A DNA stretch of 64,000 nucleotides, taken from NCBI GenBank assembly GCA_965249175.1, contig OZ252227.1, positions 992,001 through 1,056,000 on the forward strand, given 5' to 3'. The notes below the pieces were generated by a model. That model saw nothing but the letters and a program-made list of their open reading frames with translations, did no database searches and was not told where the DNA came from. The stretch comes from CAZYFH01 sp965249175 (GTDB lineage Bacteria > Acidobacteriota > Vicinamibacteria > Vicinamibacterales > UBA8438). Each line of letters begins with the position of its first letter. Position 1 is the stretch's first letter. A program made the translations under genes and the position numbers. Below, in pieces: positions 28,106 through 38,516 of this stretch.

Positions 28106-30312
28106 GGGTTCTCCGTCACGCTGACGTTGTCGTAGTAGATGTCGATCGGCGAGTACCCGATCAGACCGGGGCTGCCTTCGCCGACCGGCTCCGGATCCTC
28201 GACGGTGAGCGTCCAGTCCGCCGGTTCGGGTTCGCCACGCCGCCACACTTTGCCCCGGATGAGCGCGCGATCATCGTCGGCCTCGACCTGGAGCTTGAGT
28301 GTGTACCAGACGTCCGCCTCCCACTCGAATGGGAACTGCTCGGCCATGCGGAGCTCCGCCGCCCACGATCGCACCTCAATCCGCTGGTGGTTGCCCTGCA
28401 GGTCCATCGTGTAGCCGCTGTTGATGAGCCCGATGTCAGGGCGCCGCCGGCCCTTCTGGGTCGACAGCACGTCGGCCTGCACCGTGTAGCCGGACATATA
28501 CGAGGGGCCGAGATAGATCGCGTGACGATGGATGCCAGTCCGCGAGGGTCCCTTGCGAAAGAGCTGCTCCCCGCCCTCGTCGACCGCCTGCAGGCTGCCG
28601 CCGCCGCCGATCCAGTACGGCGGGCGACCGTTCTCGAACGTCTCGGCCCACGGCAGTGGGGAGAAGATGCGGACACGGGCGGCGGCCGAGAGATTGCCGA
28701 CTGTCGCGATGACACGTCCCGCCTGATTCGTCGAGTCGGGCGGTGACGTGAACTCGCCGTTCACGCGTAGGCGTGAACCGGTGAGCCCTTCCAGCGTCCA
28801 CGTAGCGTCGCGCGCGCCAAGCGCCCGCCCGTTCGCGTCGAACGTGAGTACGCGGAAGTTGATGGTCTGGCCGGCCGCCCCGATGACCTCGGCTGGCACG
28901 ACCTGAACGCTCGCCACGTCGCCACCGGCGGGGGTTTCGGCGCCGAGCGACGGGGTCGTCCCGGGCGAGGCGGCGAACGCTCGGCTCGCGTCGCCAATAG
29001 CGTAGACCCCGGATTCGGCCGTCACGTAGAGTCGGCCGTACGCGGGCGCGAACGAGCCGTAGATCTCGGCGTCTCGTCCGTCACCGGGGATCTCGATTGA
29101 CTCGCTGTCGAGCACCGTGGCGCCGCTGGCGCCGGGCTCGAGGATGTGGACGTTGCCGTTCACCTCGGTGACGTAGAGCTTGCCGTCGGCCCAGACCGGC
29201 GATGATTTGCCGACGGTGCCAACGCTGTGCTCCCACGCGACGCGGCCGCTGGCCGCCTCGACGGCGACGAGGTTGGCCGAGTTGTCAATCACATAGAGTC
29301 GGCCGTCCTTGATCATCGGCGACGAGAAGCCGACCGCCAGCTCGTTGATGCGCCATCGCTCGCCGGTGGCGGTGATATCGCCGCTGCCGGTGGCGTCGAT
29401 CGCGACGACGCGACCCATCGTGCCCTCGTCGACATTCTCCTCACTGTGGGCGACGAAGACAGTCGTGCCATCGATGACCGGTGAGACGTTGATGCCGCGC
29501 TTGCTCAGCTGGAACTGCCACACCTTGGCACCGGTTCTCGCCTGCAGTGCGTAGATGTGACCGTCGGCGTTGCCGTCGATAATGAGACGCTGGCCGTTCA
29601 CGACGGCGACGATCGGGACGGACTGCGTGTTCATGTCCGCAGGGCGGCCACCCGGCGTCGAAATCCACTGCACTCTGCCGCTCTGTTTGTCGAACGCCAC
29701 ATACCGATGACGCGGCGGGCCGCCAAGGTCGCCCCACAGGGAACCGATGATGCCGAGGATGAGACGATCTTCGTCGATGATCGGTGTCGAGGTGCGCCCG
29801 CCATACCCGGACGCGCGCCCGAGATCCTCCGAGAGCCGCACGCTCCACACGACGTCGCCGTCGCGGTCGAAGCAATGGAGGTGGCCGTCGATGTTCAACG
29901 CATAGAGGTAGCCGGTGTCCGGGTCGCCGGTCACGTTGCCCCAGCCGACGCGGTTGAACGGCACCGTGGTGTTGACGACGCTGAAGCTGTGCTCCCAGAG
30001 CTTGGCGCCGTCTTCCGCGTTCCAGCAGGTGACGATCTCCTTCTTGGCGACGTCGTCGCCGGTGCGCCCGTTTGCACAGACCCGGCCGTCGAAGACCGCC
30101 GGTGTCGACCTCGCGACGTACTCCTGGAACCAGATCAGGTTCTCGCCATCGGTCGACCAGCTCGACACGAGCCCGGTCTCGTCGGAGACGCCGTTCTGCG
30201 ATCGGCCGCGCCAGCTCGGCCAGTCACTGGCGGAGGCCGCGCCGGCGATCAGGACCAGGCAGAGACACAGAACGGCCACGGACGCAGCTGAGCCGTGAGC
30301 AGCCTTCCTCAT
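28102..30312 (-). CDS. Exported PQQ-type beta-propeller with C-terminal jelly-roll-like domain
   Basis: About 736 residues. A signal peptide ends near AGAASAS and the mature chain starts DWPSWRG, typical of planctomycete/acidobacterial propeller proteins. The propeller covers residues ~30-420 (LIWFQEYVARSTPAVFDGRV, PIIDEDRLILG, PVIDGTTVFVAHSEE, PMIKDGRLYVIDN). After an Ig-like linker near 450-540, residues ~560-736 resemble a concanavalin-like/DUF1080 fold (GYTVQADVLST, WYTLKLQVEADDDRALIRGK, IDIYYDNVSV) that often binds sugars. ATG 30312 has GAGGGAAG upstream. It is paired with the next propeller gene by a 4-bp overlap. Confidence 0.82.
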   Translation of the reverse strand: MRKAAHGSAASVAVLCLCLVLIAGAASASDWPSWRGRSQNGVSDETGLVSSWSTDGENLIWFQEYVARSTPAVFDGRVCANGRTGDDVAKKEIVTCWNAEDGAKLWEHSFSVVNTTVPFNRVGWGNVTGDPDTGYLYALNIDGHLHCFDRDGDVVWSVRLSEDLGRASGYGGRTSTPIIDEDRLILGIIGSLWGDLGGPPRHRYVAFDKQSGRVQWISTPGGRPADMNTQSVPIVAVVNGQRLIIDGNADGHIYALQARTGAKVWQFQLSKRGINVSPVIDGTTVFVAHSEENVDEGTMGRVVAIDATGSGDITATGERWRINELAVGFSSPMIKDGRLYVIDNSANLVAVEAASGRVAWEHSVGTVGKSSPVWADGKLYVTEVNGNVHILEPGASGATVLDSESIEIPGDGRDAEIYGSFAPAYGRLYVTAESGVYAIGDASRAFAASPGTTPSLGAETPAGGDVASVQVVPAEVIGAAGQTINFRVLTFDANGRALGARDATWTLEGLTGSRLRVNGEFTSPPDSTNQAGRVIATVGNLSAAARVRIFSPLPWAETFENGRPPYWIGGGGSLQAVDEGGEQLFRKGPSRTGIHRHAIYLGPSYMSGYTVQADVLSTQKGRRRPDIGLINSGYTMDLQGNHQRIEVRSWAAELRMAEQFPFEWEADVWYTLKLQVEADDDRALIRGKVWRRGEPEPADWTLTVEDPEPVGEGSPGLIGYSPIDIYYDNVSVTENP

Positions 30313-30408
30313 CCGGTCTTCCCTCGCTGAATGTTGAGCGTGCCTGCGTGTACACCGAGGCGCCGACCGAAAATCATAGCATGGGCCCTTCGCCTTCACC
30401 ACGGGCTG

Positions 30409-31521
30409 CTAGGGCGCCAGCGCCCGCTGCGCCGCCCAGATGAGGCCGATGCCCGCGATGCCCGCCGACAGCGGTATCACGACCCTCCGGCGATACCACG
30501 GGCGGGTTCTGAACCATCCCAGAGAGATCATCGCCCCAGCAATGACCAGGAGCTGACCGAGCTCGATGCCCACGTTGAAGCTCATCAGCGCCAGGAGGCG
30601 CTCGTCGCCGGGGAGCCCCAGGGAACGCAACACGCCGGCAAAGCCGAGCCCGTGCAGCAGACCAAAGACGAAGACGACGGCCGGGCGCCACCGATGCAGC
30701 CGGTCCGTCAGCATGTTCTCGATGGCGACGTACGCGATTGACAGCGCGATGAGCGGCTCGACCACACGTGGTGAGAGCGCGAACGCGCCCAACGTGGAGA
30801 GCGTCAGCGTGAGTGCGTGGGCCAGCGTGAAGGCGGTGACTTGCCAGACGAGTGGACGGAGCCGGGTGCTGAGCAGATAGAGCCCGAGCACGAACAGCAC
30901 ATGGTCGATGCCGCTGGGAACGATATGCGTGAAGCCGAGCCCGAGATAGCGTCGCGAGACCGCTCCTGCGCTCGCGGGCGCGATCGGCCCGGCCAGCTCG
31001 AACGGATCGCTGCGTGCGCCGCGCTCGAGCACTGAGCGCACAACGACATCGCGCGATGCGTCGACGATGGTCAGGTGGACGACGGCGAACGACCGTGACG
31101 CGAAGAACTCTACCGACGTCGCGGCGGCCGGGATCGCGCCGGTCAGGCGTGCGGTGAGCCCCAGCATGGTGGGGATCTCGGCGTCGTCCGCTCGGGCGGT
31201 TCCATAGTCGGGGAATCGGACCTCGAACGCCGCCGGCTCGCCATCGAACCGCAGGCGGACGCGCCGGCTAAACAGCTGGCGCAGCCGGTCAATGCGGCGC
31301 TCGAGCTCCACCGGTGGCAAACTGCCGAGCGTCGCAACCAGCGACGCGTCGTCCGCTTCCTGCGGGGCGCCCAGGGCGAGTGCATCGAGATCCACCACGA
31401 GATCGATGGTGAAGACCTGGTCGGCACCGAGCGTGAGGGTCGTTTCCGTAAAGGTGAGCGGATGCGCCGATGCCGCCAGCGGGGAGGCGAGCAGGACGCC
31501 GGTCACCACGACGCGGAGCAT
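30409..31521 (-). CDS. HupE/UreJ-family membrane protein with exported N-terminal domain
   Basis: The 370-residue protein has a signal peptide (LLASPLAASAHPLTF) and an extracytoplasmic domain of about 170 residues. A HupE/UreJ_2 membrane domain follows with GFTHIVPSGIDHVLFVLGLYL, FTLAHALTLTLSTLG, ENMLTD, FGLLHGLGFAGVL and FNVGIELGQLLVI. The spaced His residues in the helices fit Ni or Co transport, the role shown for some HupE proteins. ATG 31521 preferred; a GTG lies 9 bp upstream. It sits in a run with a PDZ protein and a TonB receptor, which suggests metal uptake across the envelope (inference). Confidence 0.83.
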   Translation of the reverse strand: MLRVVVTGVLLASPLAASAHPLTFTETTLTLGADQVFTIDLVVDLDALALGAPQEADDASLVATLGSLPPVELERRIDRLRQLFSRRVRLRFDGEPAAFEVRFPDYGTARADDAEIPTMLGLTARLTGAIPAAATSVEFFASRSFAVVHLTIVDASRDVVVRSVLERGARSDPFELAGPIAPASAGAVSRRYLGLGFTHIVPSGIDHVLFVLGLYLLSTRLRPLVWQVTAFTLAHALTLTLSTLGAFALSPRVVEPLIALSIAYVAIENMLTDRLHRWRPAVVFVFGLLHGLGFAGVLRSLGLPGDERLLALMSFNVGIELGQLLVIAGAMISLGWFRTRPWYRRRVVIPLSAGIAGIGLIWAAQRALAP

Positions 31522-31530
31522 GGTCCCCAC

Positions 31531-31571
31531 GCCGGCGATTCTACTCGTCCGCGCCGGCGATTCTACTCGTC
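31531..31571. repeat. Two direct copies of a 19-bp sequence
   Basis: GCCGGCGATTCTACTCGTC occurs at 31531-31549 and again at 31553-31571, in the leader of the HupE-like gene. A 22-bp duplication just upstream of its start is the simplest reading. Confidence 0.85.
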
Positions 31572-31595
31572 GCGCGCCGCACGCTGGGGTGCGCG

Positions 31596-32036
31596 CTACT
31601 GGCGGAGCGTGACCCGATAGGGACGCCCGCGCCGCAGGAAGTTGACGACCGTGTCCTGGGTCGTCTTCACGAGGGCCAACCGCTCGGCGGCCGCCTCGGC
31701 TGTGTCCACGTCGACGCCACCGACACGATAGATCACGTCGTCTTGAGCAAGTCCGGCGGTCTGCGAGATGCCCGGCACGTCGAGCGTGGTGACGAGCGCG
31801 CCCTCGCGCACCTGGAGGTTGTCCTCCCCGGCTCGGCTGGTCAGCGCCGCCGTCGGCTCGGCGTCACAGAGTCGGGCGCCGACGAGGGCCGCGCGCGCGT
31901 CGGTGCCCTCGGCGCAGGCATACAGCGCCGTGTCGTCCGGTTGCGCTAGACGACCACTCGCCACCGGGGTGGTCAGGCCGGCGACCCACAGACACGGCAG
32001 TAGGGCGCGCCAGCACGCGGTAGACAAGGTGCCCAT
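31596..32036 (-). CDS. Exported single-PDZ-domain protein
   Basis: The 146-residue protein has an N-terminal signal (ALLPCLWVAGLTTPVASG) and a PDZ core. The core includes NLQVREGALVTTLDVPGISQ, TAGLAQDDVIYRVGGVDVDT and a final strand GRPYRVTLRQ. There is no protease domain. ATG 32036 was preferred over a TTG at 32060. It lies 28 bp after the TonB receptor stop and 74 bp before the HupE-like start, so the three are probably one unit. Confidence 0.7.
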   Translation of the reverse strand: MGTLSTACWRALLPCLWVAGLTTPVASGRLAQPDDTALYACAEGTDARAALVGARLCDAEPTAALTSRAGEDNLQVREGALVTTLDVPGISQTAGLAQDDVIYRVGGVDVDTAEAAAERLALVKTTQDTVVNFLRRGRPYRVTLRQ

Positions 32037-32064
32037 CGGGCTCAAAGTATACGCGCGCAAGACA

Positions 32065-34359
32065 TCAAAAAAACCGCATGGAATACGTCGCCTTGATCCC
32101 GCGTCCGATCTCCGGCGCGAGGTCTTTGATGAACGACGTGTGGTTGCGATACAGGGCGTTCGTCAAGTTGTAGCCACGCACACTGAAGATGTGCGCGGCG
32201 TGCGCGCGCGGCCAGACATAGGACGCGCCCACGTTCAACACCGAGTAGCCCGTGGTGGTCGTCTCACCCCGAAACACCCGCGCCTGATCGGCCGCCCAGA
32301 TCCACTCCGGGCGCACGGTGAACCCGCGATATGGGATGTCGGCGCTGACGCGCCCTTGAAACGGCGGGATGTGCGGCAGCGCCTCGTCGGTGGCCGTCAG
32401 CTTCGCATCGACGAACCCCAATCCGATGTTGAGCCAGACCCGCTCGACGATCCGCACGCTCCCGTCCGCGTCGACCCCGAGAAAACGGCTGTCACCCTGG
32501 AGAAACTCCGCCACGCGCAATCCGTCGACGACGTCGCCTCGCAGAGCCGGAAACACGAAGTCGGTGATCCGATAGACGTAGGCGTTGACCTCGCCGCGCG
32601 CACGCCCGGACCGGTGACGCACGCTCAGATCGAAGCCGAGACTCGACTCGCGCTCCAGGTCCGGATTGCCGATCTCGAATGACAGGTTGCCGACGTGTGG
32701 ACCGAAGTTGTACAGCTCCTCCAGGGCCGGCGCCCGATACGAGCGGGTGAGGTTGGCAACCACTGTGCCGGTCGCGCCCAGGTCGACCTGCACGCCAACG
32801 GAACCAGACGTGCCGATGAAATCACGATCCCGCACCGGCGGCGTCGCCGGCGCACCGCCCACCGCACCCGCCCCGGCCCGCGGACCGACCCGATAGCCGT
32901 TCGCTTCGACGCGTCCGCCGAGCTGAATCCGATAGCGGCCATAGTCGAGCTCTTCGTAGCCGAACGCGGCGAACGCCTGCTGCGTCGTGGGCGGTGACAG
33001 CGCCTCTTCGCCGAGGGAGCGGTAGTCTCGATGCAGGGTCCAGACCCCCATCTTGCCGGACAGCGGGCCTCTCGGCTGCTGGTCGATCTCGACTCGCGTA
33101 ACGATCGATTCGTTGTCGTACGTCGTCCCGATCACGTCCGGGCGACCCTGCATGTCTTCGATCTCCTCGTGATGCCAATCGAGGTAGCTCACCGCGACGC
33201 GCACGGCGTCGATCGCCGGGTTGTCCAGATTGCGGGCGCCCACATCGAACCGCGTGCCGTAGCGGCGGTGATCGAGGTCGATGCGTGGCGGCGGGTTCTC
33301 GCGACCGGCGCCCCGCGATTCCGACCCGCCGAGGAGCGCGCCGAGCTGGCCGGCGAACGGCACGCCGTAGCGGCCGTCCTCGATCTGGACACCCGCGCTG
33401 AAAAACAGCGTCTCGCCCGCGTATCCGGCGCCAACACGCCCGTTCGCCAGCCGGGTGGCCGAGTTGTCGACCGGGCCGTCGGGCGCGTCGTAGTCCTCGG
33501 TCCGCCGAGCGCCGCCGCCACCCCACAGCATCCAGCGTTCGCGACCGAACTGGATGCTCGCGTTACCGGCGGTCTGGGCGTTGGCCGACCCGGTGTCGCT
33601 GGTGACCTGTCCGCGGAGGCCGTCGGTGGCAGAGTTCAGGAACGTCTCATGCGGCGTGATCGCGTTCACGACCCCTCCGATCGCGTTCGATCCATAGAGC
33701 AAGGTGGCCGGGCCCCGCACGATCTCGAGCCGCTCGAGGCTCGCCGGGTCGATCGACACGCCGTGGTCGCCCGACTGCGACGACAGATCGCCGGTCCGGA
33801 TGCCGTCCTGCATGACCAGCACGCGGTCGCCGTCGAAGCCGCGAATGATCGGCCGGCTCGTGCCCGGCCCGAAGCTGCGCTTGGCGACCCCGGCCTCGTG
33901 TTCCAGCACCTCCCCGATGGTGCCTTCGATGTTGGTCGCGAGGTCGAACGAGTCCAGCGTCGTGATGGCGTTGAACGCCTCGAACGTCGTCTCGGTGCCG
34001 CTGGGGCTCGCGGTGACCGTGACCTCCTCGTGCACCGGCGAGAGACCGAGCTCGAAGCGGAGCGTGACGGAGCCTCCGCCGACTAGGGTGATGGTCTGGC
34101 GGCCCGCGGAGAGGTGCTCCCGCTGCGCGAGGACCTCGTAGGTCCCGGCCGGGACGCCGTCAATCTGAAACCCGCCCCGCTCGTCGGTCAGGGCGACCAA
34201 CCCGGGACCGACCACCAGCACGACGGCACCGTGGACGCCAGCAGCGTTCTCGATCAGCGTCACACTGCCGCGCACGGTGCCGGCCTCTTGCGCCGCCAGC
34301 GGATCGACGCCGAGCACGACGGCCAGTATCAGGCAAGCCCATTGCGGTCGCGCGGCCAT
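32065..34359 (-). CDS. TonB-dependent outer-membrane receptor with carboxypeptidase-like N-domain
   Basis: The 764 residues show a signal peptide (ILAVVLGVDPLAAQ) and a carboxypeptidase-regulatory-like domain (GTVRGSVTLIENAAGVHGAV to ~105). A plug domain follows with IIRGFDGDRVLVMQDGIRT and LERLEIVRGPATLLYGSNAIGGVVN, then a long beta-barrel ending in an aromatic Phe (ATYSMRFF). The plug motif resembles zinc receptors of the ZnuD type. With the HupE-like protein downstream, a metal cargo is possible. The start ATG has a GGCGGGA leader. It follows the GNAT gene by 32 bp. Confidence 0.92.
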   Translation of the reverse strand: MAARPQWACLILAVVLGVDPLAAQEAGTVRGSVTLIENAAGVHGAVVLVVGPGLVALTDERGGFQIDGVPAGTYEVLAQREHLSAGRQTITLVGGGSVTLRFELGLSPVHEEVTVTASPSGTETTFEAFNAITTLDSFDLATNIEGTIGEVLEHEAGVAKRSFGPGTSRPIIRGFDGDRVLVMQDGIRTGDLSSQSGDHGVSIDPASLERLEIVRGPATLLYGSNAIGGVVNAITPHETFLNSATDGLRGQVTSDTGSANAQTAGNASIQFGRERWMLWGGGGARRTEDYDAPDGPVDNSATRLANGRVGAGYAGETLFFSAGVQIEDGRYGVPFAGQLGALLGGSESRGAGRENPPPRIDLDHRRYGTRFDVGARNLDNPAIDAVRVAVSYLDWHHEEIEDMQGRPDVIGTTYDNESIVTRVEIDQQPRGPLSGKMGVWTLHRDYRSLGEEALSPPTTQQAFAAFGYEELDYGRYRIQLGGRVEANGYRVGPRAGAGAVGGAPATPPVRDRDFIGTSGSVGVQVDLGATGTVVANLTRSYRAPALEELYNFGPHVGNLSFEIGNPDLERESSLGFDLSVRHRSGRARGEVNAYVYRITDFVFPALRGDVVDGLRVAEFLQGDSRFLGVDADGSVRIVERVWLNIGLGFVDAKLTATDEALPHIPPFQGRVSADIPYRGFTVRPEWIWAADQARVFRGETTTTGYSVLNVGASYVWPRAHAAHIFSVRGYNLTNALYRNHTSFIKDLAPEIGRGIKATYSMRFF

Positions 34360-34391
34360 TCATCCCGCCAAGATCGCGATTGCGCTGGCGG

Positions 34392-34972
34392 CTAGGCGTC
34401 CGACGCCTGTGCCAGTCTCTTCGTCGCAACGAGCAGATTACGAGTCTTTCCGTCCGCCGTCATGACATAGTCCCACAGGACCGCTTCACGTTGAAAGCCA
34501 AGATTTCTGAAGACCGCTTGTGTCGAGGTCTGGTCGAGCGTCATCCGGGCTGTGAGCATGCGGAGCCCCAGCGATGTGGAGATGGCCTCGATCTCGGCGG
34601 CCAGCACACGCGCCAGCCCCTGCCGCCGGGCGGGCGGCGCGATCTGGATCCGTATCTCGCCGAGATGACGGGTCCAGCTCGTCCTGTTGTACAGCAAGCT
34701 CGCCTCGCCCACGACCTCGGCCTCGGCTTCATCCAGCGCCAGCACCGTGATCGTGCGGCCCGACTCGATGTTGTGGACCCAGCGCTGGACGACGCTCGGC
34801 TCCGTGATGTTCACCCGGAGGAAGAGCAGATCGTCCGGGTCGAGTGCGCGCGCGAACGCCAGGACCGCGTCGACGTCGCCCGGTCCCATGAGCCGCAACT
34901 GGACGGTGCGGTCATTCCCGAGGCGGACCTCGATTGGATACCGGCTCGCGAACTGGCCGGCGGCCTGTGTCA

Positions 34973-34973
<1 letters not shown>
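34392..34973 (-). CDS. GNAT family N-acetyltransferase
   Basis: About 193 residues with a GNAT core: VLALDEAEAEVVGEASLLYN, then EIRIQIAPPARRQGLARVLAAEIEA, where RRQGLA is the acetyl-CoA loop, and FRNLGFQREAVLWDYVM at the C-terminus. The substrate is unknown. The ATG (34973) overlaps the stop of malate synthase as ATGA, so it is translated with it; a TTG three bases upstream is less likely. The pair sits at the head of a long minus-strand gene run. Confidence 0.83.
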
Positions 34974-36547
<1,574 letters not shown>

Positions 36548-36659
36548 CCGCGGATCATAGTCTCAGCCTGTCGGCGCTTTCAACAGACGTGCCGGTGGAC
36601 AGGCCGGGGCGGGCGAGTATGCTCTTCGAGGCCACCGCGGGCTCCTCGAGCACTCACTC

Positions 36660-38456
36660 ATGTTTCCGGATCTCCGTACGTTCATCGACCAGCTGAAGCG
36701 AGACGGAGACCTCGCCGTCATCGACGCCCAGGTCGATGCGAACCTCGAGGCGGCCGAGATCCACCGCCGGGTGATTGCGGCCGGCGGTCCGGCGCTCCTG
36801 TTCACCAACGTTGCCGGCGCCGCCTTCCCGCTGGTCACGAACCTCTTCGGGACGGCGCGCCGGGCGGAGCTGGCGTTCGGCACGCGGCCGCTCCAGCTCA
36901 TCAAGCGCGTCGTCGAGCTGGCGGAAACACTGATGCCGCCGACGCCCGCCAAGCTGTGGGCCGCGCGGGACGTGGCCGGGGCATTGCGTACCGTCGGCAC
37001 GCGACGGCGCCGCCGGGGACCGGTCACGGACGTGGTGACCGATGACGTCCGACTCGGCCAATTGCCTGCCCTGACGAGTTGGCCGGACGACGGCGGGCCC
37101 TTCGTCACGCTGCCGCTGGTCTACACCGAGCATCCGGACCGGCCGGGCCACAACCTCGGCGTGTATCGCCTCCAGCTCCACGACGATCGCACCACCGGCA
37201 TGCACTGGCAGATCGGCCGGGGCGGCGGCTTTCACTACGCGGCCGCGGAGGCACAGGAGATGCCGCTGTCGGCGACCGTCTTCCTGGGCGGGCCACCCGC
37301 GCTGATCCTCGCCGCGATCGCCCCGTTGCCGGAGAACGTCCCGGAGCTGCTGCTGGCGTCGTTGATCGCCGGGCGTCGTCTACCGGTCGTCGATGGCGTC
37401 GGGCCGCATCGTCTCATCGGCGACGCCGAGTTCGCGCTCATCGGGTCGGTCGCGCCCGGCACGCGGCGTCCAGAGGGACCGTTTGGTGACCACTACGGCT
37501 ACTACTCATTGAGGCACGACTATCCGGTCTTCTCGGTCCAACGCATGGCCCATCGGCGCGACGCGATCTATCCCGCCACCGTGGTCGGCAAGCCGCGACA
37601 GGAGGATTTCTTCATCGGCGACCTCCTCCAGGAGCTGCTCTCGCCACTCTTTCCGCTCGTGATGCCAGGTGTCGTCGACCTCTGGTCGTATGGCGAGACC
37701 GGCTACCACGGCCTGGCGGCCGCCGTCGTGCGACAGCGGTACGGACGCGAAGCGATGGCGAGTGCGTTCAGGATTCTCGGTGAGGGGCAACTGTCGCTGA
37801 CGAAGTTCCTGCTCCTGACGGATCAATCGGTCGACCTCAAAGACTTCAGGCGGACGCTCGTCCACCTGCTGGAGCGCACAAACCCTGAAACGGATCTATA
37901 CGTGTTCTCCAACCTCTCGATGGACACGCTCGACTACACGGGTCCGGCAGTGAACGAGGGCTCGAAGGGGGTCTGGCTCGGCCTCGGGCCGCCGGTACGG
38001 ACGCTACCGGCGGAGCCCCGAGTGGCGGAGGTCCCACGCGGCGTGACCGCGATCCACCCCTTCTGTCCCGGCTGCCTCGTCGTCGGAGGACCTGACTACG
38101 TGACGGAGCCGCGCGCCGCGGAGCGTCTGGCGCGGGACCCGGCCTTTCGGGATTGGCCGCTCGTCGTGTTGTCGGACGAGCCGGCGCGCGCGGTGGCGTC
38201 CGACATGAACTTTCTCTGGACCACCTTCACCCGGTTCGAGCCGGCCGCCGACATCCATGCCGCCGAGACCCGCGTTGTCCGTCACCACCTGTCGTATACA
38301 CCGCCGATCGTCATCGACGCACGGCTCAAACCGTCCTACCCGAAGGAGCTGTCCTGCCGACCCGACATCGCCGCGCGCGTGACGGAACGATGGCGGGAAT
38401 ACTTCCCGGACCGCGGTGTCGAGATGGGCGACGCCGAGAAGGCGTCGTTGAGTTGA
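36660..38456 (+). CDS. UbiD family decarboxylase
   Basis: The 598 residues match UbiD-family enzymes, which use prenylated FMN made by a UbiX flavin prenyltransferase to remove or add carboxyl groups on aromatic or alpha,beta-unsaturated acids. Clear blocks are GMHWQIGRGGGFHY, FLGGPPALILAAIAPLP, LIGSVAPGTRRPEGPFGDHYG (metal and cofactor binding, with the catalytic Glu), FLLLTDQSVDLKDF and a C-terminal SCRPDIAARV. Length is longer than E. coli UbiD (about 497). No ubiX is in the window. The substrate may be a 4-hydroxybenzoate-type acid but cannot be set. Confidence 0.86.
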   Translation: MFPDLRTFIDQLKRDGDLAVIDAQVDANLEAAEIHRRVIAAGGPALLFTNVAGAAFPLVTNLFGTARRAELAFGTRPLQLIKRVVELAETLMPPTPAKLWAARDVAGALRTVGTRRRRRGPVTDVVTDDVRLGQLPALTSWPDDGGPFVTLPLVYTEHPDRPGHNLGVYRLQLHDDRTTGMHWQIGRGGGFHYAAAEAQEMPLSATVFLGGPPALILAAIAPLPENVPELLLASLIAGRRLPVVDGVGPHRLIGDAEFALIGSVAPGTRRPEGPFGDHYGYYSLRHDYPVFSVQRMAHRRDAIYPATVVGKPRQEDFFIGDLLQELLSPLFPLVMPGVVDLWSYGETGYHGLAAAVVRQRYGREAMASAFRILGEGQLSLTKFLLLTDQSVDLKDFRRTLVHLLERTNPETDLYVFSNLSMDTLDYTGPAVNEGSKGVWLGLGPPVRTLPAEPRVAEVPRGVTAIHPFCPGCLVVGGPDYVTEPRAAERLARDPAFRDWPLVVLSDEPARAVASDMNFLWTTFTRFEPAADIHAAETRVVRHHLSYTPPIVIDARLKPSYPKELSCRPDIAARVTERWREYFPDRGVEMGDAEKASLS

Positions 38457-38516
38457 GGAGGTCGTGCGCGACCGCCAGCGAGCTCAGTGTCCTGTAACAG
38501 TGATTAGACGGGTCCT

